DNA of 64,000 nt from Elusimicrobiota bacterium (lineage in GTDB: Bacteria; Elusimicrobiota; Elusimicrobia; UBA1565): positions 124,001 through 188,000 of the forward strand of contig JACPXC010000045.1 of assembly GCA_016196755.1 (NCBI GenBank), written 5' to 3'. The notes under the pieces are model-generated. The model was not told the origin of the DNA. It ran no database searches and saw nothing but the letters and a program-made list of their open reading frames with translations. Position numbers and translations under genes: made by a program. Position 1 is the stretch's first letter. Every line of letters begins with the position of its first letter. Shown one piece after another: positions 39,866-50,292 of the stretch.

Positions 39866-41833
39866 ATGTGGGAGGTGGTCCGCGCCTTATGGGCGTTGGC
39901 GGCGGCCGTCGCTGTGGCGGCCGGTCCGGTCTCCCCGCGCGCCCAACTGGAGCGCCTCTCCGGCGGGCGCCTCCCCGAGGCGGTCTTCGACGGTTCCGGC
40001 CTCAAGTCCTCCCCCTATTGGCTGCCCGACGCCAAGGACGTCCTCTCGCGCGGGACCAAGGCTCCCGACGGCCGCGCCATCCTGCCGTTCACGTTCCACA
40101 TGAGCGACGGCGGCGCCGTGACGGCTCCCGCGGCGGGCCTGGAGGGCTTCGTCTGGGCCGAGGGCGAGATCCGCAAGTACAAAGGCCGCGAGGCCGTCCT
40201 CCACCACCTGGGCGACTACTTCAAGTATCTCGACGCCCTGCTGGCCCCGGTATCGTGGTCGGGCGAGGCGCGCGCGGCCATCCGCGCCATCGAGGCCGAC
40301 AACCCCGACCCGGGAGCCCGCTACGACACGCTGATGGAGTTCGTGGCCGCCTACACCGAAAAGCTCCGCAAGGCCACGGCCGCGGCCGACAAGGCCGGCT
40401 GGTCGCGGTCGGCGCGCATCTACGAGCTCTTCCCGCGCGCCTACAACTTGGAAGGCAAGCGCCGCGCCGGCGCGAAGGAATTCCCCTCCGGAAAGTTCTT
40501 CGCCGACTTCAGGGAAGACGACCTGCGCGAGATCCAGGAGAAGGGCTTCGACGCCATCTGGGTCATGGGCATCATGCCGATCGGCGAGCGCGGCCGCGGC
40601 GGCTCGGGCGGCGGCTCGCCGTACTCGGTCTCCGACCACGCGGCCATCCACCCCGACCTGGGCTCGAAGCAGGACTTCCGCGCCTTCGTCGGCCGCGCGC
40701 ATGCCCTCGGCCTTCGCATCGTCATCGACTTCATCCCCAACCACACCTCGATGGACTCGAAGATGCTCAAGGAGCATCCGGACTGGTTCATCCACCGCCC
40801 GGCCGGCGCCGGCAAGCCGCCGCGCGGCTACTTCACGCAGACCGCGCCCGACGGCCGCGAGCTCTGGGTGCGCCACGGCGGCTACGACTCCTACGGCCAG
40901 CGCGACTACTGGGAGGACACCGCCCAGGTCGACTACTCGAGCCCGGGCCTGCGCCGCAGCATGGTCAACGTCGTCGCGGCCTGGGTCGCCGAGACCGGCG
41001 TCGACGGCTTCCGCGTCGACATGGCCTACCAGGTCACCAACGCCTACTTCGGCCGCAACTGGTCCGGAGAGCTGGGCGGAGCCCTGCCCAAGCGCGAGTT
41101 CTTGGAGGAGCTCATCACCGAGGTGAAGGCCCGCTATCCCGGGGTGGCTTTCCTCTGCGAGGCCTACGACCGCTTCGACGACCTCTCGTCGGCGGGCTTC
41201 GACCTCATCTACGCCAAGAACAACATGGACCGCCCGGGCGGCCACGCCGGGATGTACGACGCCCTGACCAGCAAGGACCCGGGCTGGATCCGCGAGGCCC
41301 TGCGCCGGCAGTCCTTCCTCGACTGGCAGCAGGGCGGGATGGCCCAGGTGGTCTTCGCCGGCAACCACGACGAGGTCTCCCCGCGCCGCGCCTTCGGCCC
41401 GTGGATGGGCGGGGCCTCTTTCCTGACCCTCATGATGCCGGGGGCTCAGCTCTTCTACGGCTCCGCCGAGGTCGGGTTCGACGCGGCCGTCCCCCACGAG
41501 CACAAGCCGATCCCCTTCAGCGTGCCGGTGCAGATCGACTGGGCCAACGCCGACCAGTCGACCAAGCGCTTCTACGACGAGACCTTCAAGCTCCAGCGCT
41601 CGGTGGCGGCCCGCCTGGGCCGGGCGTCGATGGAGGTCCTGCCGCCCGAGGGCTGGCCCAAGTGGGTGGGCTACCTGCTCTGGCCCGAGGCCGGGCGCCC
41701 GGGCGCGCCGCGCGCGGTGGCGGTGCTGGCCAATCCCACCGACCGCTCGGTGAGCGTGGAGTTCGACCATCCCAAGCTCGGGCGCCACCGCTCCACGCTG
41801 GCGCCCTACGGCTACGACCTGGTCTCGTTCTAG
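39866..41833 (+). CDS. Secreted GH13 alpha-amylase-family enzyme
   Basis: A 655-residue glycoside hydrolase with a signal peptide (VRALWALAAAVAVAAGPVSPRA). The catalytic barrel starts near residue 175 (RIYELFPRAYN). Family regions are IDFIPNHTS, GFRVDMAYQ with the nucleophile Asp, FLCEAYD with the acid/base Glu and VFAGNHDE with the third acidic residue. The N-terminal 170 residues do not look like a known carbohydrate-binding module. Activity on alpha-1,4 glucans or related glycosides is likely; substrate and transferase/hydrolase choice cannot be set. The gene is monocistronic, with a hairpin at its stop. Confidence 0.92.
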   Translation: MWEVVRALWALAAAVAVAAGPVSPRAQLERLSGGRLPEAVFDGSGLKSSPYWLPDAKDVLSRGTKAPDGRAILPFTFHMSDGGAVTAPAAGLEGFVWAEGEIRKYKGREAVLHHLGDYFKYLDALLAPVSWSGEARAAIRAIEADNPDPGARYDTLMEFVAAYTEKLRKATAAADKAGWSRSARIYELFPRAYNLEGKRRAGAKEFPSGKFFADFREDDLREIQEKGFDAIWVMGIMPIGERGRGGSGGGSPYSVSDHAAIHPDLGSKQDFRAFVGRAHALGLRIVIDFIPNHTSMDSKMLKEHPDWFIHRPAGAGKPPRGYFTQTAPDGRELWVRHGGYDSYGQRDYWEDTAQVDYSSPGLRRSMVNVVAAWVAETGVDGFRVDMAYQVTNAYFGRNWSGELGGALPKREFLEELITEVKARYPGVAFLCEAYDRFDDLSSAGFDLIYAKNNMDRPGGHAGMYDALTSKDPGWIREALRRQSFLDWQQGGMAQVVFAGNHDEVSPRRAFGPWMGGASFLTLMMPGAQLFYGSAEVGFDAAVPHEHKPIPFSVPVQIDWANADQSTKRFYDETFKLQRSVAARLGRASMEVLPPEGWPKWVGYLLWPEAGRPGAPRAVAVLANPTDRSVSVEFDHPKLGRHRSTLAPYGYDLVSF

Positions 41834-41850
41834 CGGGGCGGAGCCCCGCT
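41832..41850 (+). terminator. Hairpin at the end of the GH13 gene
   Basis: AGCGGGGC-GGA-GCCCCGCT is a perfect 8-bp stem with a 3-nt loop overlapping the TAG stop. No T-run follows. Confidence 0.5.
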
Positions 41851-41907
41851 GGTGCGCCTGAAAGCGTGCACAACCCAGAGAGGTGTAAGAGACGCCGGAT
41901 TTCAAGC

Positions 41908-42333
41908 CTAGAGCGCGGCCAGCAGCTCCTCGACCTTGCGGGCCACGGCGGCGAAGGAGTCGAAGCTGATGGGCTTCTGGATGTAGAGGTTGGTCCCGAG
42001 CTCGGCCGCGCGATTGCGGTCCTTGTCCTCGCTAGACGAGGTCAGGACGACGACCAGGACGTGCTTGAGCAGCGCGTCGGCCTTGAGCCGCCTCAGGACC
42101 TCGAGGCCGTGGACCTTGGGGAGGTTCAAGTCGAGCAGGATGAGGGCCGGGGTGTCTCCCTTGTCGCGGCCCTCGTGCTTGCCGGTGGCGAATAGGAAGT
42201 CGAGCGCCGCGGCGCCGTCGTTGACCACGACGACCTTGTGCGGGAAGCCCGCCTCCTTGAAGGCGATGCGGGTCAGCTCGACGTCGTCGGGGTTGTCCTC
42301 GACGTGGAGGACGTAGATGGCGTCCTTGCTCAC
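41908..42333 (-). CDS. Single-domain response regulator (Rcp1-like)
   Basis: A 141-residue receiver. Key residues: acidic pair in LHVEDNPDDVELT, phosphoacceptor Asp in ALILLDLNLPKVHG, Thr/Ser in VVVLTSSSEDKD and Lys in LYIQKPISFDS. The long loop KHEGRDKGDTP before the Asp strand is typical of Rcp1-type proteins. Its GTG start overlaps the stop of the giant CheB-CheR-kinase gene by 4 bp, so it is almost surely the direct phosphorylation partner of that kinase. Confidence 0.93.
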   Translation of the reverse strand: MSKDAIYVLHVEDNPDDVELTRIAFKEAGFPHKVVVVNDGAAALDFLFATGKHEGRDKGDTPALILLDLNLPKVHGLEVLRRLKADALLKHVLVVVLTSSSEDKDRNRAAELGTNLYIQKPISFDSFAAVARKVEELLAAL

Positions 42334-45300
42334 GGCTTGTCCGTGGCGCGCCGCCCGTAGTTGCGCGGGACGGGGGGCTCGTCGGGCCGGATCAGCGAGA
42401 AGAAGAAGGTCGCGCCGCGCTCGACGCCGCCGTCGGCCCAGATGCGCCCTCCGTGGCGCTTGATGATGCGCTGGACGATGGTCAGCCCGACACCCGTGCC
42501 GGGGAACTCGTCGACCGTGTGCAGGCGCTGGAAGGTCTGGAAGAGCTTGTCGGCGTAGACCATGTCGAAGCCCGCCCCGTCGTCTCTGACGAAATAGACC
42601 GTCTCGCCGCCGCGCTCGGCGGCGCCGAACTCGATCCGGGCCTTCTCGTGCTTGCTCGTGAACTTCCAGGCGTTCTCGAACAGGTTGGACAGCGCTATGC
42701 GGAGGAGGCGGTCGTCGCCGCCGGTCTTAAGGCCCGGGGCGACGACCAGCTCGACCTTGCGGCCGGGCTGGCGGGCGGCCAGCTCCTCGAGGATCGAGCG
42801 CGCCAGGCCGCTCAGGTCGACGGGCACATGGCGCATCTCGGCGCGGGTCAGGCGGGCCAGGTCGAGCAGGCTGTCGATGAGGTGGGACATCTTGGTCGTG
42901 GCCGCGGCGATGCGCTCGCAGTAGTTCTTGGCCTGCTCGTCGAGGCTGGCGGCGTGGTTCTTGGAGAGGATCCGGCTGAATCCCTCGATGCCGCGCAGCG
43001 GGGTGCGCAGGTCGTGGGCGACGGAGTAGCAGAACGCCTCGAGCTCCTCGTTGGAGGCGGTCAGCTCCAGGGTGCGCTGGCGGACCCGGCGCTCGAGCTC
43101 GACGTTCTGGCGCTCGACCTCCTTGACCGCGATCTTGCGGTCGGTGATGTCGAGCAGCGAGAGGACGATCATCCGGTCCTCGTCCCCCCACTCGAGCTCG
43201 CGCGCGTTGACGAGGATCGTGCGCGTGCCGAGGTCCTTGAAGGCGTGCTCGAACTCGAAGTCGGCCACGCCCTTGTCGCGCGGCAAAGCGCCCTGCAGGA
43301 GCTTGCGGAGCTTGGGGATGTCCCACTGGCCGCCCCCCATCTCGAAGAGCGGGCGGTTCTCGATCTCGCCCAGGGAGAGGCGGAACGCCTCGCAGAAGGT
43401 GCGGTTGGCCTTGCGCACGAAGAGGCCGGTGTCGAGCAGGAGCATCGGCGGCCCGACCTCGACGACCGCCTTGGTCTTCTCCAGGGAGCGCTTGAGGTCG
43501 GTGATGTCGACGATCGTCAGGACGGCGCCGTCGACCTTGTTGTCGACCGCCAGGTAGGGCCGGGCGCGCAGGGAGAACCAGCGGCCGGCGCGGTCCCGGA
43601 CCTCGGTGGCGCGCTGGCCGACCGTCGAGACCACCTCGGAGACGTACTTCTCGAGCTCGGGGAAGTCGATGTTGCTCTTGACCGCGCGCAGCGGCCGGCC
43701 TACGTCGGTGGCCATCAGGTTGAAGAGCGCCTGGGCGGGCGGCGTGAAGCGCTCGATGCGCAGGTCGCGCCCGAGGAGCAGGATCGCCGCGTCGACGTTG
43801 GCCAGGAGGTTGTTTAAGTCGCCCGTCATCCGGGTCAGCTCGGCGTTGCGCGTCCCCATCTCCTCGTTGACGGTGGTCAACTCCTCGTTGGAGGACTCGA
43901 GCTCCTCCTTCGAGGTCTCGAGCTCCTCGTTGATGCTCTGGAGCTCCTCGTTGGAAGACTGGACCTCTTCGCTGGAGGCCTGGAGCTCCTCGTGGGCGGC
44001 CTCGTATTGCTCCTGGAACGACTGCAGGTAGTCGCGGGTCTCCGAGAGCTCCGTGGCGAGCCGCTCGACCTCGCGGGCCTCGCCGCGCGCGGTGAGCGGG
44101 CGGCCTTTGGGCGCCGCGGCCGGCGGCGGCGGTTCGGCGGGCCGCGTCCCGGTGTCGAAGAAGACCAGGAAGCAGCGCTCCTTGAGGTTCTTGAGCGGCA
44201 TGACCTCGAGATTCAGCTTGCGCGTGCGGCCTCCGAGCTCGAGGGGCACGTCGGCGCGGCGCACGCGCCGGTTGTCGCGCTTGGCGGCGTTGACGGCCGT
44301 GCGCAGGGGCAGGAGCAGGCCCTCGCGGGCCATCTTGAGCAGGTTGAAGCTGGCCTTGCCGCGCGGCGGCTGCAGGAAGGGGCCGGTGGCGCCGCGGAAC
44401 TGGAGCACCTCGAAGGCGTCGTTGATGAGCACGCTGGGCGGGGCGTACTTGCTGAGCGTCACCCGGTCGGCCTCGCGCTGGATGTCGAGCTCTCTGTACT
44501 CCGGCGCTCTCGACTGCTCGGGCGCCGCCGGCTTCTCGCCGTGGGCGCGGTGGAGCGCGAAGGAGAAGTGCAGGGGGCGGCTCGGCCCCGGGATCTTCGC
44601 GTAGATCCGCTGCTTCTTGTCGACGCTGGTGAAGAGCTCCGCGAAGCCGCCCACCGTCTCCGACGCCCCGAGGAAGAGCGCTCCGGAGGGCTTCAAGGCG
44701 TAGTGGAACGACGGGATGACCTTCTTCTGGACCTCGGGGTCGAGGTAGATGAGGAGGTTCCGGCAGCTGATCAAGTCCATGCGCGAGAACGGCGGGTCGG
44801 AGATGAGGTCGTGCTTGGCGAACACGCACATGTCGCGGATCGACTTGTTGACCCGGTAGCCGCCCTTCTCCTCGGTGAAGAAGCGGCGCAGGCGCTCCGG
44901 CGAGACGTCCTGGAGCAGGCCGGGCGGATAGAAGCCGGCCCGGGCCTTCTCGAGCACGGCCTCGTTGAGGTCGGTCGCGTAGATCTGCAGGGCGGCCCTG
45001 CGCGGGTCGCCCATGAACTCGAGCAGGAGCATGGCTATCGAGTAGACCTCCTGCCCTGCGGCGCAGCCGGCCACCCAGACCCGGACGGGGTCCTCGGCGC
45101 CGCGGCCCTTGAAGAGCTTGGGGAAGACCTCCTGCGACAGGGCCCGGAACGCGTCCGGGTTGCGGAAGAACCCGGTGACGCTGATGAGGACGTCCTGATA
45201 GAGGGCGTCGCGCTCGGCCGCGTCGGAGCGCAGGCGCTGGACGTAGGCGTCGAGTTCGCCTAGCTTGAGCAGGATCATGCGCCGGTTGATGCGGCGCTGG

Positions 45301-46004
45301 AGCGTGGCGGGCTTGTAGCGCGAGAAATCGACGCCGGTGTGGTTGCGCAGGAGCAGCACGATCTTCTCGTAGTGTCCGGGCTTGCCGGGCTTGCCGGGCT
45401 TGCCGGGAGCTTGGGGCGCGTCCTCGGCCGACACCTCGAGGAAGGGATGGCGGGCGATGCGGACGAGCTCGGCGGCGATGGCCTTGGGCGAGAGCACGAC
45501 GTCGACGCAGCCCGCGTTGACCGCGCTGGTCGGCATCCCGTCGTACTTGGCGCTGGCGTCCTGGGCGATCGTGATCCCGCCCTCGGCCTTGATGGCCTCC
45601 AAGCCGAAGGTCCCGTCGGTGGCCGTGCCCGAGAGGATGACGCCGACGGCGCGTTCGCCGCAGTCCTTGGCCAGCGACTCGAAGAAGGCGTCGACCGAGC
45701 GCCGCGGGACGTTCTCCACGCGGCGGCGCAGCTTGAGGATGCCCGCCTCGATGGAGATCTCGGCGTTTGGCGGGATGATGTAGACGTTGTTGGGCTCGAC
45801 CGTCATGCCGCCGACGGCCTCGCGCACTTTCATCGGCGTGGCCTTGGCGAGGAGGGCGGCCAGGGCGCTCTTGTGCGAGGGGTCCAGGTGCTGGACGAAC
45901 ACGAAGCCCAGGCCGGTGTCGCCGGGCAGGTGCTCGAGGAGCTGTCGGAACGCCTCCAGCCCGCCGGCCGAGGCGCCGATGCCTACGATAGTGAAGCCGC
46001 TCAC
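42330..46004 (-). CDS. CheB-CheR-PAS-histidine kinase fusion
   Basis: A 1224-residue signalling protein from the GTG at 46004. Order: CheB methylesterase (about 1-185; Ser in VGIGASAGG, His in VQHLDPSH, Asp in SGTATDGT); linker PGKPGKPGKPG; CheR methyltransferase (about 205-470; WVAGCAAGQEVYSIAM, SCRNLLIYLD); a PAS-like region; a coiled coil of EEL-x3-N repeats (about 640-715); two PAS domains; HisKA with VAHDLRTPLRGI; and a HATPase (NLFENAWKF, RDDGAGFDM, GTGVGLTIVQRI). It should combine glutamate methyl/demethylation-type inputs with phosphorelay to the overlapping receiver gene. It is cytoplasmic, with no membrane helix seen. Confidence 0.94.
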   Translation of the reverse strand: MSGFTIVGIGASAGGLEAFRQLLEHLPGDTGLGFVFVQHLDPSHKSALAALLAKATPMKVREAVGGMTVEPNNVYIIPPNAEISIEAGILKLRRRVENVPRRSVDAFFESLAKDCGERAVGVILSGTATDGTFGLEAIKAEGGITIAQDASAKYDGMPTSAVNAGCVDVVLSPKAIAAELVRIARHPFLEVSAEDAPQAPGKPGKPGKPGHYEKIVLLLRNHTGVDFSRYKPATLQRRINRRMILLKLGELDAYVQRLRSDAAERDALYQDVLISVTGFFRNPDAFRALSQEVFPKLFKGRGAEDPVRVWVAGCAAGQEVYSIAMLLLEFMGDPRRAALQIYATDLNEAVLEKARAGFYPPGLLQDVSPERLRRFFTEEKGGYRVNKSIRDMCVFAKHDLISDPPFSRMDLISCRNLLIYLDPEVQKKVIPSFHYALKPSGALFLGASETVGGFAELFTSVDKKQRIYAKIPGPSRPLHFSFALHRAHGEKPAAPEQSRAPEYRELDIQREADRVTLSKYAPPSVLINDAFEVLQFRGATGPFLQPPRGKASFNLLKMAREGLLLPLRTAVNAAKRDNRRVRRADVPLELGGRTRKLNLEVMPLKNLKERCFLVFFDTGTRPAEPPPPAAAPKGRPLTARGEAREVERLATELSETRDYLQSFQEQYEAAHEELQASSEEVQSSNEELQSINEELETSKEELESSNEELTTVNEEMGTRNAELTRMTGDLNNLLANVDAAILLLGRDLRIERFTPPAQALFNLMATDVGRPLRAVKSNIDFPELEKYVSEVVSTVGQRATEVRDRAGRWFSLRARPYLAVDNKVDGAVLTIVDITDLKRSLEKTKAVVEVGPPMLLLDTGLFVRKANRTFCEAFRLSLGEIENRPLFEMGGGQWDIPKLRKLLQGALPRDKGVADFEFEHAFKDLGTRTILVNARELEWGDEDRMIVLSLLDITDRKIAVKEVERQNVELERRVRQRTLELTASNEELEAFCYSVAHDLRTPLRGIEGFSRILSKNHAASLDEQAKNYCERIAAATTKMSHLIDSLLDLARLTRAEMRHVPVDLSGLARSILEELAARQPGRKVELVVAPGLKTGGDDRLLRIALSNLFENAWKFTSKHEKARIEFGAAERGGETVYFVRDDGAGFDMVYADKLFQTFQRLHTVDEFPGTGVGLTIVQRIIKRHGGRIWADGGVERGATFFFSLIRPDEPPVPRNYGRRATDKP

Positions 46005-46173
46005 CAGGCTCGGACTGTATAAATTGTGGGGTCGAATTAATATGACGGCGAGTAAATATTCCCGATGGATTTGTGACGGCCTATCGCGTCGGCGCCCAAT
46101 CAAGATCGGCCTCAACCCTATCCGCAGCGGCGCCCTGAGCGGCCTGGCCGGCTCGTTGCATTAGACATGAAGG

Positions 46174-46524
46174 ATGAAGGTCCTTCTGGTCGATGACGAC
46201 AGGAGTACGGTGGTCCTCCTCCGCCTCCTGCTGACGGGGGCGGGCTGGGAGGTCGACGCGGCGCTCGATGTCCGCTCAGCGCTGGGCTTTCTTAAGGAGA
46301 AGGCCTACGACTGGCTGGTCGTCGACGGACAGCTCCGGCCGATGGACGGTTTCGAGCTGGCCGAGCGGGCCAAGGTCATCCAGCCGAGGCTCAGGATAGC
46401 GATGATCAGCGGGGTTTATGAGGCGGTCGACGTCAGGGACCGCCCCATCGCCGCGTTCTTCCCCAAGCCCGTGGACGTCGACGCCCTCATCGCCCGCCTA
46501 AGGCAGGCCGAGCCCGCTGTATAA
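46174..46524 (+). CDS. Single-domain response regulator
   Basis: A 116-residue receiver divergent from the giant kinase. It has the acidic residues in VLLVDDDRSTVVLL, the phosphoacceptor Asp in YDWLVVDGQLRPMDG and Lys in AAFFPKPVDVDAL. There is no output domain. The ATG follows AAGG and a TTAGAC box by about 6-7 nt. The shared divergent region with the CheB-CheR-kinase gene suggests that it takes part in the same pathway. Its last bases overlap the degenerate membrane-protein frame on the other strand. Confidence 0.88.
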   Translation: MKVLLVDDDRSTVVLLRLLLTGAGWEVDAALDVRSALGFLKEKAYDWLVVDGQLRPMDGFELAERAKVIQPRLRIAMISGVYEAVDVRDRPIAAFFPKPVDVDALIARLRQAEPAV

Positions 46525-46953
46525 AAGGAAGATGCCTAGGGCCGTAAACAGCGACCCTCCCCACCGGCGCAGCCGCGCGGGTCCGGCCTTGAGCGCCAGG
46601 CGCTCGGCCGCCGGCAGAGTCAGGAGGACGAGGGCCGCCAGCGTCCCGAAAAACACCGGCCAGGGCCGGCCGGACTCCGCCGCCAGCGCGGCGGCCGCCA
46701 GGCCCGGCGGCCCCACGGCCGCGCGGCCCATGAGCGCCGCGGCCCCGAGCCCGGCCAGGAGCGCTCCGCAGCCGAGGATCGCCAGGCGCGGCGGCAGGGA
46801 GGCGTGGACCCAGCTTCCGGCCAGCGCGGCGACGGCGGCCAGGACGACGCGGGCGGCCAGAGCCGAGACCTTGGAGGCCGGCGGGCTAGGGTCATCGCCT
46901 AGGCCGGCAAGCAGGATCAGCGCGAAGGCCGAGACCGAGAGCGGCGTGGAGGC
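46498..46953 (-). pseudogene. Degenerate GDT1/TMEM165-like membrane protein without a start codon
   Basis: The frame is open from the base after the gltA stop (46954-46956) to 46498, 151 codons. It encodes four to six hydrophobic segments whose layout resembles the two-repeat UPF0016/GDT1 cation transporters: FALILLAGLGDDPSP where the family has ExGDKTQ, and AAALAAESGRPWPVFFGTLAALVLL in the second repeat. Both ExGD(K/R)(T/S) signatures are lost. No ATG, GTG or TTG occurs before the internal ATG at 46731. It is either a decayed gene, started by CTG, or reached by reading through the in-frame TAG of gltA. Confidence 0.5.
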
Positions 46954-48244
<1,291 letters not shown>

Positions 48245-48252
<8 letters not shown>

Positions 48253-48670
48253 TGGGAGCCCCTTTGCCCGGGACGGCCGGCGGCAGGAGGCGGTCGCCGG
48301 TCAGGTCCCTGATCGTCTGCATCAAAGTGGCCATCCGCACCGGCTTGTGGAGCAGGCGGGTGAACGGGTCGCCGAGCGGCACCAAGCGCTTGGCCTGCTC
48401 GATCTGCATCCCGGTCAGGAAGATGACGGGGGTCTTCTGGAATCCCTTGCTCGCGCGAAGACGCTTGTAGGCGTCGAGGCCCGAGCCCCAGATCGGCATC
48501 ATGATGTCCATGATCAGCAGGGCGGGCTTCAAGGCCTCGAGCTGGATGACGGCCTGGGCGGCGTCGTTGCAGTGCGTGGCGCGCAAGCCTTGGCGCTCGA
48601 GGAACTCGCAGATCATCTCCGCGACCACGTTCTCGTCGTCGACGACCAGGACCTTGCGGGGGGCGGACAC
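48245..48670 (-). CDS. Single-domain response regulator
   Basis: A 141-residue receiver with the acidic pair in VLVVDDENVVAE, phosphoacceptor Asp in LLIMDIMMPIWGSG, Thr in IFLTGMQIEQ and Lys in RLLHKPVRM. The C terminus (RLLPPAVPGKGAPNG) is flexible with no output domain. It is the first gene of a two-gene unit with gltA, an unusual pairing. The GTG is only 6 nt after the -10 box. Confidence 0.88.
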
Positions 48671-48676
48671 GACGAC

Positions 48677-48706
48677 ATGTTACTCGTTTCCCGAGCGGGC
48701 TTTCAA
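48677..48706 (-). promoter_or_regulatory. Promoter of the receiver-gltA unit
   Basis: TTGAAA (48706-48701), 18 bp, TAACAT (48682-48677), then GTG at 48670 after 6 nt on the minus strand. Confidence 0.6.
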
Positions 48707-48710
48707 CCGC

Positions 48711-49346
48711 TCAGAAACGGGTCCTGGGCAGGAGCTTGCGGGGGTCGAGGGCCTTCTTCTCGCGCCGGACCTCGAAGTGGACGTGCGGCCCGGTGGAGCG
48801 TCCGGTCGAGCCCACCGTGGCGATGAGGTCTCCCCCCTTGAGGCGGGCGCCCTTGCGCACGCGCAGGGCCGAGTTATGGGCGTAGAGCGAGGTGGTCTTC
48901 TCGTCGTGGCGCACGATGAGGACGTTGCCGTAGCCGCGCAGGGTGTTCCCCGCGTAGATGACATCGCCCGGGGCCGCGGCGTAGACCAGGTCGCCCTCGT
49001 CGGCGGCGATGTCGATGCCGTCGTGGCGCTTGCCCCAGCGTCGGCCGTATTCGGAGCTGACCACGCCGGCCTTCAGCGGCCAGCGCCACATCCCGCCGTA
49101 GACCCGCACCTTGAACGGCCGGAAGCCCGCCGCAAACGAGCCCCCGGCCTTTGGATCGAGCTGGATGCCGGCCTCGCGCAGGACCTGGAGCAGGGCCTTC
49201 TCGTCGTGGGCGCCCTTGTCGCGGTACTTGCGCAGGGCCTCGGCGCGCTTGGTGTAGCGGTCCCAGTCGACGTCGCCCTGTCCCACCGACGGCGCGGCGG
49301 CCCAGGCGGCGCAGAGGACCGCGGCGAAGAGCCGGAGCACGCTCAT
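48711..49346 (-). CDS. Secreted M23-family peptidoglycan peptidase
   Basis: A 211-residue protein with a signal peptide (VLRLFAAVLCAAWAAAPSVG). A short helical region is followed by the LytM/M23 zinc peptidase domain (about 95-205). Zinc ligands are His and Asp in GKRHDGIDIAADEG and His in GPHVHFEV; the other active-site His is in SLYAHNSALRV. The flanking GYGNVLIVRHDEKTTSLYAH and GSTGRSTGPH are typical. It should cut peptide cross-links in the cell wall, in the periplasm. All zinc ligands are kept, so it may be active and not an EnvC-like activator. Confidence 0.92.
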   Translation of the reverse strand: MSVLRLFAAVLCAAWAAAPSVGQGDVDWDRYTKRAEALRKYRDKGAHDEKALLQVLREAGIQLDPKAGGSFAAGFRPFKVRVYGGMWRWPLKAGVVSSEYGRRWGKRHDGIDIAADEGDLVYAAAPGDVIYAGNTLRGYGNVLIVRHDEKTTSLYAHNSALRVRKGARLKGGDLIATVGSTGRSTGPHVHFEVRREKKALDPRKLLPRTRF

Positions 49347-49352
49347 CGCGAT

Positions 49353-49381
49353 AGTGTGGCGGGCGCCCGCGCTCCCGTCAA
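49353..49381 (-). promoter_or_regulatory. Promoter of the M23 gene
   Basis: TTGACG (49381-49376), 17 bp, CACACT (49358-49353), then ATG at 49346 after 6 nt, on the minus strand. Confidence 0.6.
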
Positions 49382-49400
49382 GTACGCCGTCCAATTCGGC

Positions 49401-49406
49401 TATAAT
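49401..49406 (+). promoter_or_regulatory. -10 box of the FolD-like gene
   Basis: A perfect TATAAT with the ATG at 49414, 7 nt further on. The -35 position overlaps the -35 box of the divergent M23 gene, so the two promoters may compete. Confidence 0.55.
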
Positions 49407-49413
49407 CGACGCC

Positions 49414-50292
49414 ATGACCGCCGTGCTCGACTGCCGGGGGCTGGCCGACGGGTTCTTCGCCTGGGTCCGCGAGCGCCGCGCCGAGCTGCCCTACACGCCC
49501 GGCGTGGCGACCTTGCTCCTGCGCGGCCACACCGACGCCGCCTCGACCCAGTACCGCGACCTCATCCTCAAGGACGCGCGCTCGCTCGGGATGATGGCGC
49601 GCTCGGTGGAGGCGCGCGACGAGGCCGAACTCCTGGCCGCGCTCGAGAACCTCAACGCCGACCACGAGGTCCAGGGCATCGTCATCATGTACCCCCTGCG
49701 CGCGCGCCGGCCCGACCACGAGGTGATGGACCTGGTCTCGCCGGGCAAGGACATCGAGGGCCTGCACTCGGTCAACCTCGGCTACCTGCTCAAGTTCCGG
49801 CGCTACTTAGACGAGTCGCGCGGCCTCAAGTGCGTCGTCCCGGCCACCGCGAAGGCCGTGCTCAAGGCCCTGGTCTCGCGTCCCGAGGCGCCCATCGAGG
49901 GCGCGTTCTGCACCATCGTCAACAACTCCATGCGGGTGGGCAAGCCGCTCGGCCTCATGCTCGAGAATCTCGGGGCCACCGTCGTAAAATGCTATGACAA
50001 GACGCCGCGCGAGGCGCTCGAGGCCTGCGTGCGCCGCTCGGACATCGTGGTCACCGCGGTGCCCGGCACGGCGTTCCGCCTCGACCCCTCCTGGGTGAAG
50101 CCCGGGGCGGCGGTGGTGGACGTGTCGTTTGAGGGGAACGTGGACGCCTCGGCGCTGATGGGGCGGGCGGGCCTGGTCACCGCGCCCGAGAACCGCATCG
50201 GCCGCCTCACGCGCGCGATGATGTTCGTCAACCTGATCTACTGCTGCGCCGCCGCCTCCGGGGTTCCGGAGTCGGCCGGGAGGGGAGCTTGA
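49414..50292 (+). CDS. Divergent FolD/MTD1-like methylenetetrahydrofolate dehydrogenase
   Basis: A 292-residue protein of the methylene-THF dehydrogenase/cyclohydrolase fold. STQYRDLILKDARSLGM keeps the Tyr and Lys of the family active site, and SPGKDIEGLHSVNLG is the PxKDxDG block. But GIVIMYPL lacks the Gln of the usual QLPLP motif, and the NAD(P) loop reads IVNNSMRVGKPLG where FolD has GRSxxVGxP. Both changes recall the eukaryotic NAD-dependent MTD1 type, which lacks cyclohydrolase activity. It may thus be a dehydrogenase only. A NarL-type regulator overlaps its stop. Confidence 0.85.
   Translation: MTAVLDCRGLADGFFAWVRERRAELPYTPGVATLLLRGHTDAASTQYRDLILKDARSLGMMARSVEARDEAELLAALENLNADHEVQGIVIMYPLRARRPDHEVMDLVSPGKDIEGLHSVNLGYLLKFRRYLDESRGLKCVVPATAKAVLKALVSRPEAPIEGAFCTIVNNSMRVGKPLGLMLENLGATVVKCYDKTPREALEACVRRSDIVVTAVPGTAFRLDPSWVKPGAAVVDVSFEGNVDASALMGRAGLVTAPENRIGRLTRAMMFVNLIYCCAAASGVPESAGRGA

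Noticed and set aside
45380-45415. PGKPGKPGKPG stretch in the giant kinase as a collagen-like domain
   Set aside because: Only about three units and placed exactly between the CheB and CheR domains; it is a flexible linker.
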